A stretch of DNA of 64,000 bases from Sphingomonas sp. SORGH_AS_0879 (GTDB lineage Bacteria > Pseudomonadota > Alphaproteobacteria > Sphingomonadales > Sphingomonadaceae): positions 4,091,001 to 4,155,000 of the forward strand of contig NZ_JAUTBJ010000002.1 in assembly GCF_030819175.1 (NCBI RefSeq), read 5' to 3'. Numbering within the stretch: position 1 is the first letter of the stretch; every line of letters starts with the position of its first letter. Shown here piece after piece: positions 16,728 through 26,289 of this stretch. Below the pieces are notes generated by a model, which was not told where the DNA came from, ran no database searches, and saw nothing but the letters and a program-made list of their open reading frames with translations. Made by a program: the position numbers and the translations under genes.

Positions 16728-19412
16728 ATGGCGCCTATGACGACCTTGCCTCCTATCGCCAACAATGCCGACATCCGCTTTCTGGGCGCGCAACTGGGTG
16801 ACGTGATCCGCCGCTATGGCGGCGATGCGCTGTTCGAGGCGACGGAGGCCATTCGCCGCGCCTCGGTCAATCGCCACCGCGGCCTGGGCGACGATGCCGA
16901 GGTCGATCTACAACTGGAAAAGCTGGCGCTGGACGAGACGCTGGATTTCGTGCGCGGCTTCATGCTGTTCTCGATGCTCGCCAATCTGGCCGAGGATCGC
17001 CAGGGCATCGCGCGCGAGCCGGGCACCGATATCGCTGAGGTGCTGGAGACGCTGGCTGACAAGGGCATCGACCGCGAGGCGGCGATGGAGTTGCTGGCCC
17101 GTGCGCTGGTCGTTCCCGTGCTGACCGCGCACCCCACGGAGGTGCGGCGCAAGAGCATGATCGACCACCGCAACCGCATCGCCGAACTGCTGGCGATGCG
17201 CGATGCGGGCCGCGACGTGACGCCCGATGGCGATGATGTGGAGGCCGCGATCGGCCGCCAGATCGCATTGCTGTGGCAGACCCGTGTGCTGCGGCGCGAG
17301 CGGTTGTACGTCACCGACGAGGTGGAGACGGCGCTGTCCTATCTGCGCGACGTGTTCCTGCCGGTGCTACCCGCCTTGTATCAGCGCTGGGACAAGGCGT
17401 TCGGCGCGCGCGTGCCCGCCTTCCTGCGGCCCGGTTCGTGGATCGGCGGCGACCGCGACGGCAATCCCTTCGTCACCGCCGAATCGCTGACCACCGCGCT
17501 CGCCCAGGCGGCGGACGCGGTGCTGACCCATTATTGCGAGGCGGTCCACGCGCTGGGCGCCGAGCTGTCCATCTCGACCGAACATGCCGAGGTGGACGCG
17601 GCGGTACTGGCCTTGGCCGATGCGAGCGGCGACGATGCGCTCAGCCGCTCGGACGAGCCCTATCGCCGTGCGCTGTCGGGCATCTATGCCCGCCTCGCCG
17701 CGACCCATCAGAAATTGACCGGCAAGACCCCGCCGCGTCCCGGTCGGCTGACCGGCGAGCCCTATCCCGATCCCAAGGCGCTGCGCACCGATCTGGTCGC
17801 GATCGCGCGCGGGCTGGCGGCCCGCGGTGACGGGGCGCTGGCGAGCGGTGGCGCGCTGGGACGGCTGATCCGCGCGGTCGAGACCTTCGGCTTCCATCTG
17901 GCGACGCTCGACCTGCGCCAGAATTCCGCGGTGCATGAGCGGGTCGTCGCCGAACTGTTGAAGGTCGCCGGGGTCGAGGCGGATTATCTGGCGCTGGACG
18001 AGGACGCCCGCGTCGCGCTGCTCCGCCGCGAACTGGCCAATGCCCGACCGCTGTTCAGCCATTATGCGGACTATTCGGACGAGACCCGCTCCGAACTGGC
18101 GATCGTCCAGGCGGCGGCCGATGCGCATGCCAAATACGGGCCGAAGTGCCTGACCAACTATATCGTCTCGATGGGCAAGTCGGTGTCCGACCTGCTGGAA
18201 ATCAACCTGATGCTGAAGGAATTCGGCCTCTACCGCCCCGGTAATCCCGCCACCGCCGCGATCATGGCGGTGCCCTTGTTCGAGACGATCGAGGATCTGG
18301 AGGCAGGCCCCGAGATCATGCGCGCCTATTTCGCGCTGCCCGAGATCGCCACCATCGTCCGCGCGCGAGGGGCTCAGGAGGTGATGATCGGCTATTCGGA
18401 CTCGAACAAGGATGGCGGCTACCTGACCTCCACCTGGTCGCTGTCCAAGGCATCGAGCGCCTTCCGCCCGGTGTTCGAGGAGGCGGGCGTGCGGATGCAG
18501 CTGTTCCACGGGCGCGGCGGTGCGGTGGGGCGCGGCGGGGGTAGCGCCTTCGCCGCGATCCGTGCCCAGCCGCACGACACGGTGCAGGGGCGCATCCGCA
18601 TCACCGAACAGGGCGAGGTGATCGCGGGCAAATATGGCACACGCGACTCCGCGCTGACCAATTTGGAGGCGATGGCCTCGGCCACGCTCCTCGCCAGCCT
18701 GGAGCCCGACCGTTTGTCGGCGGCGGATAACGCGCGCTTCACCGCCGCGATGGAGGAGCTGTCGGCGACCGCCTTCACCACCTATCGCGATCTGGTCTAT
18801 GGCACGGAGGGCTTCCGCACCTTCTTCCGCCAGATGACCCCGATCGCCGAGATCGCCGGGCTGAAGATCGGCAGCCGCCCGGCCAGCCGCAAGAAATCCG
18901 ACGCGATCGAAGACCTGCGCGCCATCCCCTGGGTGTTCAGCTGGGCGCAGGCGCGCGTCATGCTGCCGGGCTGGTTCGGGGTCGGCACCGCCATCGCGCG
19001 GTTCGAGGACAAGGCGCTGCTCGCCGAGATGGCGAAGAGCTGGCCCTTCTTTGCCGCGACGCTCGCCAATATGGAGATGGTGCTCGCCAAGTCGGATATC
19101 GGCATCGCACGCCGCTATGCCGGGCTGGTCGAGGATGAAGCGATGCGCGATGCGATCTTCGGGCGCATCCATGACGGCTGGCACCGGGCGCGTGACGGGC
19201 TGCTGACCGTGACCGAACAGACGCGACTGCTGTCCGCCAATCCGGCACTGGAGGCCTCGATCCGCCTGCGCCTGCCCTATATCGAGCCGCTCAACCTGCT
19301 CCAGATCGAGCTGATGAAACGCCACCGGGCGGGCGAAGACGATCCCCGCATCGGCGAGGGCATCCTGTTGTCGATCAACGGCATCGCCACGGCCTTGCGC
19401 AACAGCGGATAA
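16728..19412 (+). CDS. ppc: Phosphoenolpyruvate carboxylase
   Basis: An 894-residue enzyme that carboxylates PEP to oxaloacetate to refill the TCA cycle. Key motifs are VPVLTAHPTEVRRKS (catalytic His near residue 132), the GSWIGGDRDGNPFVT loop, VMIGYSDSNKDGGYLTS, FHGRGGAVGRGGG and a C-terminus in R-N-S-G in place of the common N-T-G. The start is ATG 16728 or 16737. About 210 bases upstream hold no gene; they are A+T-rich near 16660-16690 and probably contain its promoter. Confidence 0.97.
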   Translation: MAPMTTLPPIANNADIRFLGAQLGDVIRRYGGDALFEATEAIRRASVNRHRGLGDDAEVDLQLEKLALDETLDFVRGFMLFSMLANLAEDRQGIAREPGTDIAEVLETLADKGIDREAAMELLARALVVPVLTAHPTEVRRKSMIDHRNRIAELLAMRDAGRDVTPDGDDVEAAIGRQIALLWQTRVLRRERLYVTDEVETALSYLRDVFLPVLPALYQRWDKAFGARVPAFLRPGSWIGGDRDGNPFVTAESLTTALAQAADAVLTHYCEAVHALGAELSISTEHAEVDAAVLALADASGDDALSRSDEPYRRALSGIYARLAATHQKLTGKTPPRPGRLTGEPYPDPKALRTDLVAIARGLAARGDGALASGGALGRLIRAVETFGFHLATLDLRQNSAVHERVVAELLKVAGVEADYLALDEDARVALLRRELANARPLFSHYADYSDETRSELAIVQAAADAHAKYGPKCLTNYIVSMGKSVSDLLEINLMLKEFGLYRPGNPATAAIMAVPLFETIEDLEAGPEIMRAYFALPEIATIVRARGAQEVMIGYSDSNKDGGYLTSTWSLSKASSAFRPVFEEAGVRMQLFHGRGGAVGRGGGSAFAAIRAQPHDTVQGRIRITEQGEVIAGKYGTRDSALTNLEAMASATLLASLEPDRLSAADNARFTAAMEELSATAFTTYRDLVYGTEGFRTFFRQMTPIAEIAGLKIGSRPASRKKSDAIEDLRAIPWVFSWAQARVMLPGWFGVGTAIARFEDKALLAEMAKSWPFFAATLANMEMVLAKSDIGIARRYAGLVEDEAMRDAIFGRIHDGWHRARDGLLTVTEQTRLLSANPALEASIRLRLPYIEPLNLLQIELMKRHRAGEDDPRIGEGILLSINGIATALRNSG

Positions 19413-19417
19413 GCGTC

Positions 19418-19819
19418 GTGGCGGATTTCGTCGTTCATTACGAAGGCGGGCTGCGCTGCCATGTCGCACATCCCGATAATGGCGCAGTGCTGGTCATGGA
19501 TGCGTCGCAGGAACTGGGCGGACGGGGTGAGAACTTCTCGCCGAGCGACATGCTGTCGGTGTCGCTGGGCGGCTGCGTGCTCAGCATCATGGCGATGGCG
19601 GGACGCGTCGCCGGGCTGGAACTGGCGGGCGCGACCGCGACCGTGACCAAGGAGATGGGCAACGCCGCGCGCCGGATCGTGAAGATGGCGGTGACGGTGC
19701 GCGTGCCGGGGCGATACGATGTCGGCCAGCGCAAGCGACTGGAAGCAGCGGCTGCGGCCTGCCCGGTCCATGCGGTGCTGGGCATCGACGCGCCGATCCG
19801 AATCATCTGGCAGGACTGA
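19418..19819 (+). CDS. OsmC family protein
   Basis: A 133-residue protein starting at GTG 19418, five bases after ppc. It has the OsmC/YhfA pattern: G-E-N-F-S-P-S-D-M-L-S-V-S-L-G-G-C-V-L-S-I-M with the first redox cysteine, an RRIVKMAVTVRVPG strand, and A-A-A-C-P-V-H-A-V-L-G with the second cysteine. Such proteins reduce organic hydroperoxides with paired thiols. It is probably translated with ppc, then followed by an intergenic repeat. Confidence 0.88.
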   Translation: MADFVVHYEGGLRCHVAHPDNGAVLVMDASQELGGRGENFSPSDMLSVSLGGCVLSIMAMAGRVAGLELAGATATVTKEMGNAARRIVKMAVTVRVPGRYDVGQRKRLEAAAAACPVHAVLGIDAPIRIIWQD

Positions 19820-19827
19820 CCGACGAT

Positions 19828-19877
19828 CCTCCCCGGCACGGGGAGGTGGCAGGCCGAAGGCCTGACGGAGGGGGGCT
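19828..19877. repeat. Dispersed palindromic intergenic repeat, copy 2
   Basis: This 50-base element begins CCTCCCCGGCACGGGGAGG, continues with a second hairpin (GGCAGGCCGAAGGCCTGACG) and is the reverse complement of 2704-2752 with one substitution and one extra G. The rest of the 204-base gap (to 20023) contains no gene that I can see. It lies between convergent genes, as copy 1 does. Confidence 0.75.
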
Positions 19878-20023
19878 TCGGCAAAGGACGCCTCGCACGG
19901 CGCGCCCCTCCACAATATTACGCATGGTCTCTCACCCGTTTCGGGTGGAGTCGCTTCAAGGCCCCCGTTACGGCCATTGATCCTCCGCCGGCCAGCGACC
20001 ATCTGGCGAACCGCCGCAAGCCT

Positions 20024-20653
20024 CTACCGCTCCGCCATCACCTCCGCCATCGCCCGGTCGCCCGAGTCGGAGGACGCCGCCAGCCCGGCGATCACGCCGC
20101 GGCGGTTCGCGTCATCATGATGTTGCGCGATCTTCCATATGCCTTCCAGCCGCTCCACCCGGAGCGTCAGCCCGACGATCCCGCGCTGCAAGCCCTGGAT
20201 GAAACCGTCCGGGGCATCGTCCAGCGACCAGGGATCATCACGGCCGGCTTCCCGCGCATCGGTCAGCCGCGCGAGATGCGCCGCCAGCCATGCCGGATCG
20301 CGTGTCGAGAATAGCGGACCATGCGCATGGACCGTGACGTAGTTCCAGGTGGGCACGACCTTCCCATGTTCGCGCTTGGCCGGATACCAGCCGGGATGGA
20401 CATAGGCATGCGGTCCCTGAAAGATCGCCAACGCCGCGCAACCGCCCTCGGCCAGCCGCCACAATGGGTTGGCGAGCGCGACATGCCCCTCCAGCATCCA
20501 ACCATCGCCCTGCGGCACCGCCAGCATCGGCAGTGAAACCGCCTCGGGCGCGCCGTCGCGCACCACGACCAGCGAGGCGAGGCCGATGGCCCCGACCGCC
20601 TCCAGCAACACCGCTTCGCGCGTTTCCCGAAACTGACGTGGCGGATAGCTCAT
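20024..20653 (-). CDS. PaiB-family FMN-binding negative transcriptional regulator
   Basis: A 209-residue protein with the PaiB split-barrel fold: LASLVVVRDG...ISLPMLAV, A-L-A-N-P-L-W, and the conserved G-P-H-A-Y-V-H-P-G-W-Y-P-A-K-x-E-H-G-K-V-V-P-T-W-N-Y-V-T-V-H-A-H-G segment. B. subtilis PaiB represses sporulation and protease genes with PaiA; in Proteobacteria the role is not established. The start is ATG 20653, overlapping the ogt stop by four bases; the longer upstream frame is ogt read in another frame. Confidence 0.9.
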   Translation of the reverse strand: MSYPPRQFRETREAVLLEAVGAIGLASLVVVRDGAPEAVSLPMLAVPQGDGWMLEGHVALANPLWRLAEGGCAALAIFQGPHAYVHPGWYPAKREHGKVVPTWNYVTVHAHGPLFSTRDPAWLAAHLARLTDAREAGRDDPWSLDDAPDGFIQGLQRGIVGLTLRVERLEGIWKIAQHHDDANRRGVIAGLAASSDSGDRAMAEVMAER

Positions 20654-21147
20654 GCCAGAGCCAGCGCCGGTTCGCCGCGCTCGTGCGCCAACAGCCACTG
20701 CTTCACCGCCAGTCCGCCCGCAAAGCCGGTCAGCGTGCCGTTCGCGCCGATCACCCGGTGGCAGGGCGTGACGATCGACAGCGGATTGCGGCCATTCGCC
20801 GCCCCCACCGCCCGCGACGCCCCCGGCCGCCCGATCGCGGTGGCGAGCGCGGCGTAGCTGCGCGTCTCGCCATAAGGAATGGCGTTCAGGGCGGTCCAGA
20901 CGCTCTTCTGAAAGTCGGTGCCCACGGGATCGAGCGGCAGGTCGAAGGCGCGGCGCTGGCCATCGAAATAGTCGGTCAGTTGGCGGACCGCCTGGGCCAA
21001 TATGCCATGGGCCGGGTCGCTGCGCCGTTCGGGCAAGGGCACGCGGCCCGCCCGCTCTTCGGCCCAGAGGACGGCGCGCAAGCCGCGCTCGCTCGCCACG
21101 AGGGTCAACTCGCCCACCGGCGAGGCCATGGTGCATTCGCTCAACAT
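20650..21147 (-). CDS. ogt: Methylated-DNA-protein-cysteine methyltransferase
   Basis: A 165-residue DNA repair protein that removes methyl from O6-methylguanine by transfer to its own cysteine. The active site is IVTPCHRVIG (Cys near 130), with the helix-turn-helix TDFQKSVWTALNAIPYGETRSYAALA and ASRAVGAANGRNP around it. There is no Ada N-terminal domain, so it is the Ogt/MGMT type. It is translationally coupled (ATGA) to paiB downstream. Confidence 0.95.
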   Translation of the reverse strand: MLSECTMASPVGELTLVASERGLRAVLWAEERAGRVPLPERRSDPAHGILAQAVRQLTDYFDGQRRAFDLPLDPVGTDFQKSVWTALNAIPYGETRSYAALATAIGRPGASRAVGAANGRNPLSIVTPCHRVIGANGTLTGFAGGLAVKQWLLAHERGEPALALA

Positions 21148-21196
21148 GGCGCGACCTTATCGCATCATGGGCGACGATGCGTCCTGCTTCTTGCGG

Positions 21197-21592
21197 TCAA
21201 ACCTCGAAGAAGGGGGCGGCGATCTCCGGCGTAACGCGGAGCAACCGGCCCGTCGCGCGGTCGATCAGCGCCCAGGTGGTCACCGCCTCCACCTTCACCT
21301 GACCATCCGCGCCCAGGAAGCGGACATGCCGGTCGAACCGCGCGCCCTTGGGCGGGTCGGGCACCCAGGTTTCGGCCGTCACCGTCTCCCCCGCCACGAC
21401 ATTGCCACGATAGTCGATCTCGTGCCGCGTCACGACCCATACATGGGCCGCGACATGCTCCGGCGGGGCGACGGCTTCCCAATGCGCGGTGGCGATCGCC
21501 TGAATCCACTGGACCCATACGGCGTTGTTCACATGGCCCAGTTCGTCGATATGCTCAGGCGCGGCGGTGATCTGGATCGAGAAGCGGCTCAT
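21197..21592 (-). CDS. Acyl-CoA thioesterase, hot-dog fold (4-hydroxybenzoyl-CoA type)
   Basis: A 131-residue hot-dog protein. The sequence HIDELGHVNNAVWVQWIQAI has the Asp/Glu-x-x-G-H-V-N-N motif of 4HBT-class thioesterases, followed by VVTRHEIDYRGNVVAGETV. It hydrolyses acyl-CoA; the acyl group is not predictable. Starts at ATG 21592, four bases inside the dedA gene's end, so they are coupled. Confidence 0.9.
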   Translation of the reverse strand: MSRFSIQITAAPEHIDELGHVNNAVWVQWIQAIATAHWEAVAPPEHVAAHVWVVTRHEIDYRGNVVAGETVTAETWVPDPPKGARFDRHVRFLGADGQVKVEAVTTWALIDRATGRLLRVTPEIAAPFFEV

Positions 21593-22194
21593 CCCTGTTC
21601 GTTCGGCTCCCTGTATCTCTGCCACAGCGCGCGGACGCCCCAACCTATCGCGGCGGCGACCATCACCAGCGCGGCGGCCATCAGGATATGGCGCGGACTG
21701 GGGCGGTAGCGCGCGGCAAGCTCCTGAAACGCCTCGCCGAACAGATAACCGATGCCGGTGAAGATCGACGCCCAACATGCGGCGGATGCGGCGTTGACCG
21801 CGACGAACAGCCGGGTCGACACCTTGCTGGTGCCCAAAGCCACCGGGCTGATCGTGCGCAGGCCATAGAGGAAGCGGAAGGCGAAGATGAAGCCGACCGG
21901 ATAACGCTCCATCATATGGGTCACGCGCGCATAGACCCGCCTTTTGCGCAGCTTGCCGATCCAGCGCCCGTCGCGCGACCTTCGACCGATGGTGAAGAAG
22001 ATCTGATCGGCGACGAACGATCCGATGGCCGCGGCGATCAGCGCGGCGGGCCAGGCGACCAGCCCCTGATGCGCCAGGATGCCGCCGGTGACGACCGCCG
22101 TCTCCCCCTCCAGCCCCGCGCCCAGCGCGATCGCCGCGACGCCGAAACGTGCGACGATCGCCTCGATGCTCAGGATTCGACTCCCATCTGCCAC
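21589..22194 (-). CDS. DedA family membrane protein
   Basis: A 201-residue integral membrane protein. Conserved parts are GAGLEGETAVVTGGILA (the acidic residue of the first re-entrant helix), SFVADQIFFTIGRR, and FRFLYGLRTISPVALG (the arginine motif). DedA proteins act in lipid-carrier flipping and membrane homeostasis. The start is uncertain: the most upstream convincing codon is GTG 22194, overlapping the end of the S9 peptidase gene by 25 bases; a CTG at about 22173 is the alternative. In an operon with peptidase (upstream) and thioesterase (downstream). Confidence 0.82.
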   Translation of the reverse strand: MADGSRILSIEAIVARFGVAAIALGAGLEGETAVVTGGILAHQGLVAWPAALIAAAIGSFVADQIFFTIGRRSRDGRWIGKLRKRRVYARVTHMMERYPVGFIFAFRFLYGLRTISPVALGTSKVSTRLFVAVNAASAACWASIFTGIGYLFGEAFQELAARYRPSPRHILMAAALVMVAAAIGWGVRALWQRYREPNEQG

Positions 22195-24239
22195 AGGACG
22201 AAGGCATGTTCCTCCGCCCCTTCGCGCAAGGATTCGAACCGGCCCGACTTGCCGCCATGGCCCGCGCCCATATTGGTCTTGAGCAGCAGCAGGTTGTCGT
22301 CGGTCTTGGTCGCGCGCAGCCGGGCGGCCCATTTGGCGGGTTCCCAATAGGTCACGCGCGGATCGTTCAGCCCGCCGGAGATGAACATCGGCGGATAGGC
22401 TTGCGGCTTCACATTGTCATAGGGGCTATAGCTGCGGATCAGTTCGAAGGCCGCCTTGTCCTCGATCGGGTTGCCCCATTCGGGCCATTCGCCGGGCGTC
22501 AGCGGCAATTCGGCATCCATCATCGTGTTGAGCACATCGACGAACGGCACGTCCGCGATCACCGCGCCCCAGAGTTCGGGGTCGGAATTGACCACAGCGC
22601 CCATCAACTCGCCCCCCGCCGAGCGGCCCGCGATGGCGATCCGGCCCGCCTGGGTCCAGCCGCCCTCGATCAGCCCCTTCGCCACATCGACGAAGTCGTG
22701 AAATGTGTTGGTCCGCTTCTCCAGCTTGCCGTCCAGATACCATTGCTGGCCCAGATCGTCGCCGCCGCGAATATGCGCGATGGCATAGGCGAAACCGCGA
22801 TCGAGCAGGCTCATGCGACCGGTCGAGAAGCCCGGCGGAATCGCATAGCCGTAAGCGCCGTACGCATAGAGGAACAGCTTGCCCGACCCGTCGCGCGGGA
22901 AGTCCTTCGGATAGACGATCGACACCGGCACCAACGTTCCGTCGCGCGCGGCGATCTTCAGCCGCTCGGTCCGGTATTTGTCGGCATCATAGCCCGAGGG
23001 GATTTCCTGCACCTTCAGCACGGTCATCCCGCCCGTCGCCACGTCATAGTCATAGACGGTGCCCGGCGTGACCATCGACTCATAGCCGAGCCGCAGCACC
23101 GACACGTCATATTCGGGATTGTCACCCAGGCCCGCCGTATAGCTTTGCTCGGGAAATTCGATCCGCTGGGGCACGGTCGGCGTGTCGTAGCGATGGATGG
23201 CGATCCGGTCCAAACCGTCCTCGCGGCCCTCGACCACGAAGAAGTCCTTATAGCACTCCACCCCGGTCATATAGAAATGCGGGTCCGGCCCGATCAGCTC
23301 ATGCCAGTCGCCGGGGTTCTCGATCGAGGCGGTGCACAGGCGGAATTGCGGGTCCACATCGTTGGTGTGGATGAACAGCGTGCCGTCATGCTCGTCCACA
23401 TCATATTCGCGGCCTTGCCTACGGGGCGCGACCAGGATCGGTTCGGCAAAGACATTGTCGGCCGGAAGGAGGCGCACCTCGCTGGTGACATGGTCACCAG
23501 TCGCGATCACGATCCAGTTGCGTGCGGAGGTTTCGGCAACGGCGACGCGATAGCCTTCGTCGTCTTCATGGAACAGTTCGACATCCTGCTCGACCGGCGT
23601 GCCCAGCCGATGGAAACGGGCATTGTCGGTCCGCCACTGCGCATTGGCGACACCGTAGAGAAAGCCGCTATCGTCCGCGACCCACACGATTTCCGACAAC
23701 ATGCCGGGGATGACGTCGGGCAGATGCTCGCCGGTGGTCAGGTCCTTGACCCGCACCTCGAACCGTTCCGAACCATTGTCGTCGATCGCATAGGCGAGGT
23801 AACGGCCATTGTTGCTGATCGAGAAGGCACCCAGCCGGAAATAGTCCTTGCCCTCGGCCAGCGCCGGTTCGTCGAGCAGCAACTCGTCCGGGCCGCCCGC
23901 GACGGGCTTGCGCCACCATTTGCGATATTGGCCGCCGGTCTCGAACGCGGTCCAGTAGAGCCAGTCGCCGTCCTTCTGGGGCACGGAGGATTCGTCCTCC
24001 TTGATCCGCCCCTTCATCTCTTCGTACAGCCGGTCGATCAACGGCTGGCGCGGGGCCATGACCGCCTCGAAATAGGCATTCTCCGCCTCGACATAGGCGA
24101 GCACATCCTTGTCCTCGACCTCGGGGTAAGCGGGGTCTTTCAGCCAGGCATAGGGATCTTCGATCGTGATCCCGTGCGCGGTGAAGCTGTGGGCACGGGT
24201 TTCGGCAATGGGCGGAGTCAGCGCGGGGCGTTCGGTCAT
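22170..24239 (-). CDS. ptrB: Oligopeptidase B (S9 family prolyl-oligopeptidase type)
   Basis: A 689-residue serine peptidase cutting short peptides after basic residues. An N-terminal beta-propeller of about 400 residues precedes an alpha/beta-hydrolase domain with catalytic Ser in AGRSAGGELMG, Asp in SGGLNDPRVTYWEPAKW and His in GAGHGGKSGR. HIRGGDDLGQQWY is the usual R-G-G motif. Start ATG 24239 (MTERPALTPP) fits the family better than the frame's first ATG at 24296. First gene of the ptrB-dedA-thioesterase operon. Confidence 0.93.
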   Translation of the reverse strand: MTERPALTPPIAETRAHSFTAHGITIEDPYAWLKDPAYPEVEDKDVLAYVEAENAYFEAVMAPRQPLIDRLYEEMKGRIKEDESSVPQKDGDWLYWTAFETGGQYRKWWRKPVAGGPDELLLDEPALAEGKDYFRLGAFSISNNGRYLAYAIDDNGSERFEVRVKDLTTGEHLPDVIPGMLSEIVWVADDSGFLYGVANAQWRTDNARFHRLGTPVEQDVELFHEDDEGYRVAVAETSARNWIVIATGDHVTSEVRLLPADNVFAEPILVAPRRQGREYDVDEHDGTLFIHTNDVDPQFRLCTASIENPGDWHELIGPDPHFYMTGVECYKDFFVVEGREDGLDRIAIHRYDTPTVPQRIEFPEQSYTAGLGDNPEYDVSVLRLGYESMVTPGTVYDYDVATGGMTVLKVQEIPSGYDADKYRTERLKIAARDGTLVPVSIVYPKDFPRDGSGKLFLYAYGAYGYAIPPGFSTGRMSLLDRGFAYAIAHIRGGDDLGQQWYLDGKLEKRTNTFHDFVDVAKGLIEGGWTQAGRIAIAGRSAGGELMGAVVNSDPELWGAVIADVPFVDVLNTMMDAELPLTPGEWPEWGNPIEDKAAFELIRSYSPYDNVKPQAYPPMFISGGLNDPRVTYWEPAKWAARLRATKTDDNLLLLKTNMGAGHGGKSGRFESLREGAEEHAFVLWQMGVES

Positions 24240-24312
24240 CGCCCGGATGTAGCTAGGGTTACGTCCTGTCGGAAGGGGGTCGAGCGGTTTCCTCATACCC
24301 TCTCCCCAACCT

Positions 24313-24401
24313 CCGTTCAGCCTGAGCGAAGTCGAAGGCCATGGGAATCCTGTGCGGCGATGGGCGGTACGTGCACTTCGACTTCGCTCAGTGCGAACGG
24401 A
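24313..24401. repeat. Inverted 'CTTCGACTTCGCTCAG' repeat between divergent genes
   Basis: The 247-base gap between ptrB and pepP holds facing copies of a 25-base motif: CCGTTCAGCCTGAGCGAAG at 24313-24331 (continuing GTCGAAG) and its near-complement ending at 24401. They differ at about four positions. Such elements are common between genes in sphingomonads. The promoters of both divergent genes must lie near it. Confidence 0.65.
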
Positions 24402-24486
24402 AGATGGGGTACAACCCTTCTGGCTCGACGATGTGTGAAGGCGGGGCTAGACCGCGATCACTCTCCTATCGCTGCCAGGTCTTGCC

Positions 24487-26289
24487 ATGCCCCATTCCGC
24501 CCGCCCAACCACCCGACTGGCCGCCCTCCGCGCCGAATTGGCCGCGCAAGGGCTGGACGGCTTCGTCGTGCCGCTGACCGACGAGCATATGAGCGAATAT
24601 GTCGGCGACTATGCGCAGCGCCTGGCCTGGCTGACCGGCTTTGGCGGGTCGGCGGGAACGGCGGTGGTGCTGGCGGACAAGGCGGCGATCTTTACCGATG
24701 GGCGCTACACGCTTCAGGTGCGCGAGCAGGTGTCGGGCGAGGATTACGCCTATATCCCCGTGCCGCAGGATAGCGTCGCGGGATGGCTGGGGCGCGAGGC
24801 GGCGGCGGGACAGCGGATCGGGTACGACCCGTGGCTGCACACCCGCCAGCAGGTCGCCGACATGACCGCCGCGCTGGCCGACCGGGATGCGGAACTGGTC
24901 GCGGTGAGCGCCAATCCGATCGACGCGGTGTGGACCGATCGCCCCGCCCCCTCCCCCGCCGTGCTGAGCGTGCAGGAGGATGCAGTGGCGGGCGAAAGCT
25001 CGGCGGCCAAGCGCGCGCGGATCGGCGAATGGCTGGCCGAGCAACGCGCCGATGCGGTGGTGCTGTCGGCGCTGGATTCGATCGCCTGGGCGCTCAACGT
25101 GCGCGGCACCGATGTCGCGCACACGCCGGTCGCGCTGTCCTATGCGATCATCCATGCGGACGGCGAAACCGACCTGTTCCTATCCCCTGAGAAGATCACG
25201 CCCGAGGTGCGCGCGCATCTGGGCAATGCGGTGCGCCTGCACGAGCGCGCGGCGTTCGAGGGCTATCTGACCGGCTTTGCAGGCCAGCGCGTGGTCGCGG
25301 ACCCCGAACGCGCGGTGGCGGCGATCGCGCAAGCGCTGGAGGCGGGCGGGGCCAAGGTGCTGGGCTTGCGCGATCCGGTGGTGCTGACCAAGGCGATCAA
25401 GAACCCCGCCGAAGTCGCCGGGCACCGCGCCGCCTCTGTGCGCGACGGGGCGGCGATGGTGAAGTTCCTCCACTGGGTCGAGCGCGAATGCCCCAAGGGC
25501 GGGCAGACCGAATTGTCGGCAGCCGCCAAGCTGCTGGCGTATCGCGAAGCGACCGGGTTGCTCAAGGACACCAGCTTCTCGACCATCTCGGCGACCGGCG
25601 CGCATGGCGCGAGCCCGCATTATCACGTCACCGAGGAATCGAACGCCGCGATCGAGCCGGGGCAGTTGTTCCTGATCGACTCCGGCGGCCAATATCAGGA
25701 CGGCACCACCGACATCACCCGCGTCATGCCGATCGGCGAGCCGACGGCGGAAATGCGCGACCGCTTCACCCGCGTGCTCAAGGGGCATATCGGCCTCGCC
25801 ACCGCCGTCTTCCCGGATGGGACGTTGGGCGGGCATCTGGACTCGCTGGCGCGGCGGCCGCTCTGGGAGGTCGGGCTGGACTATGCGCATGGCACCGGCC
25901 ACGGCGTCGGCGCCTATCTGTCGGTGCATGAGGGGCCGCAGCGGATCGCCGCGCCCAACTATCCCGGCGGCGCGGCGATGGAGCCGCTGCGCGCGGGCAT
26001 GCTGCTGTCCAACGAGCCGGGTTATTACAAGGCGGGCGAGTACGGCATCCGCATCGAGAATCTGGTGCTGGTCGAGCCGCGCGACATCGCGGGCGCGGAT
26101 CGGGAGATGCTGGGATTCGAGACGCTGACGCTCTGCCCGATCGAACGGACGCTGATCGTGGCGGATTTGCTGACAGCGGGGGAACGGAACTGGCTCAACG
26201 CCTATCATGCGCGGGTGGCGGAGAGGCTGGCCCCGGAACTGGAGGACGCGGATCGCGACTGGTTGCTGGAGAAGTGTGCGGCGATCTGA
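24487..26289 (+). CDS. pepP: Aminopeptidase P family protein (Xaa-Pro aminopeptidase)
   Basis: A 600-residue three-domain peptidase, length typical of the eukaryote-like APP branch. Two creatinase-N-like domains (DGFVVPLTDEHMSEYV; FGGSAGTAVVL; AIFTDGRYTLQ) precede the pita-bread catalytic domain. Metal ligands are seen in LIDSGGQYQDGTTDITR (two Asp), GTGHGVGAYLSVHEGP (His) and SNEPGYYKAGEYGIRIEN (two Glu). It removes N-terminal residues before proline. ATG 24487 starts the conserved sequence. Confidence 0.93.
   Translation: MPHSARPTTRLAALRAELAAQGLDGFVVPLTDEHMSEYVGDYAQRLAWLTGFGGSAGTAVVLADKAAIFTDGRYTLQVREQVSGEDYAYIPVPQDSVAGWLGREAAAGQRIGYDPWLHTRQQVADMTAALADRDAELVAVSANPIDAVWTDRPAPSPAVLSVQEDAVAGESSAAKRARIGEWLAEQRADAVVLSALDSIAWALNVRGTDVAHTPVALSYAIIHADGETDLFLSPEKITPEVRAHLGNAVRLHERAAFEGYLTGFAGQRVVADPERAVAAIAQALEAGGAKVLGLRDPVVLTKAIKNPAEVAGHRAASVRDGAAMVKFLHWVERECPKGGQTELSAAAKLLAYREATGLLKDTSFSTISATGAHGASPHYHVTEESNAAIEPGQLFLIDSGGQYQDGTTDITRVMPIGEPTAEMRDRFTRVLKGHIGLATAVFPDGTLGGHLDSLARRPLWEVGLDYAHGTGHGVGAYLSVHEGPQRIAAPNYPGGAAMEPLRAGMLLSNEPGYYKAGEYGIRIENLVLVEPRDIAGADREMLGFETLTLCPIERTLIVADLLTAGERNWLNAYHARVAERLAPELEDADRDWLLEKCAAI

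Noticed and set aside
22149..24773. An 874-codon plus-strand open frame
   Set aside because: It lies opposite ptrB, whose catalytic triad and domains are clear; the plus-strand translation shows no family.
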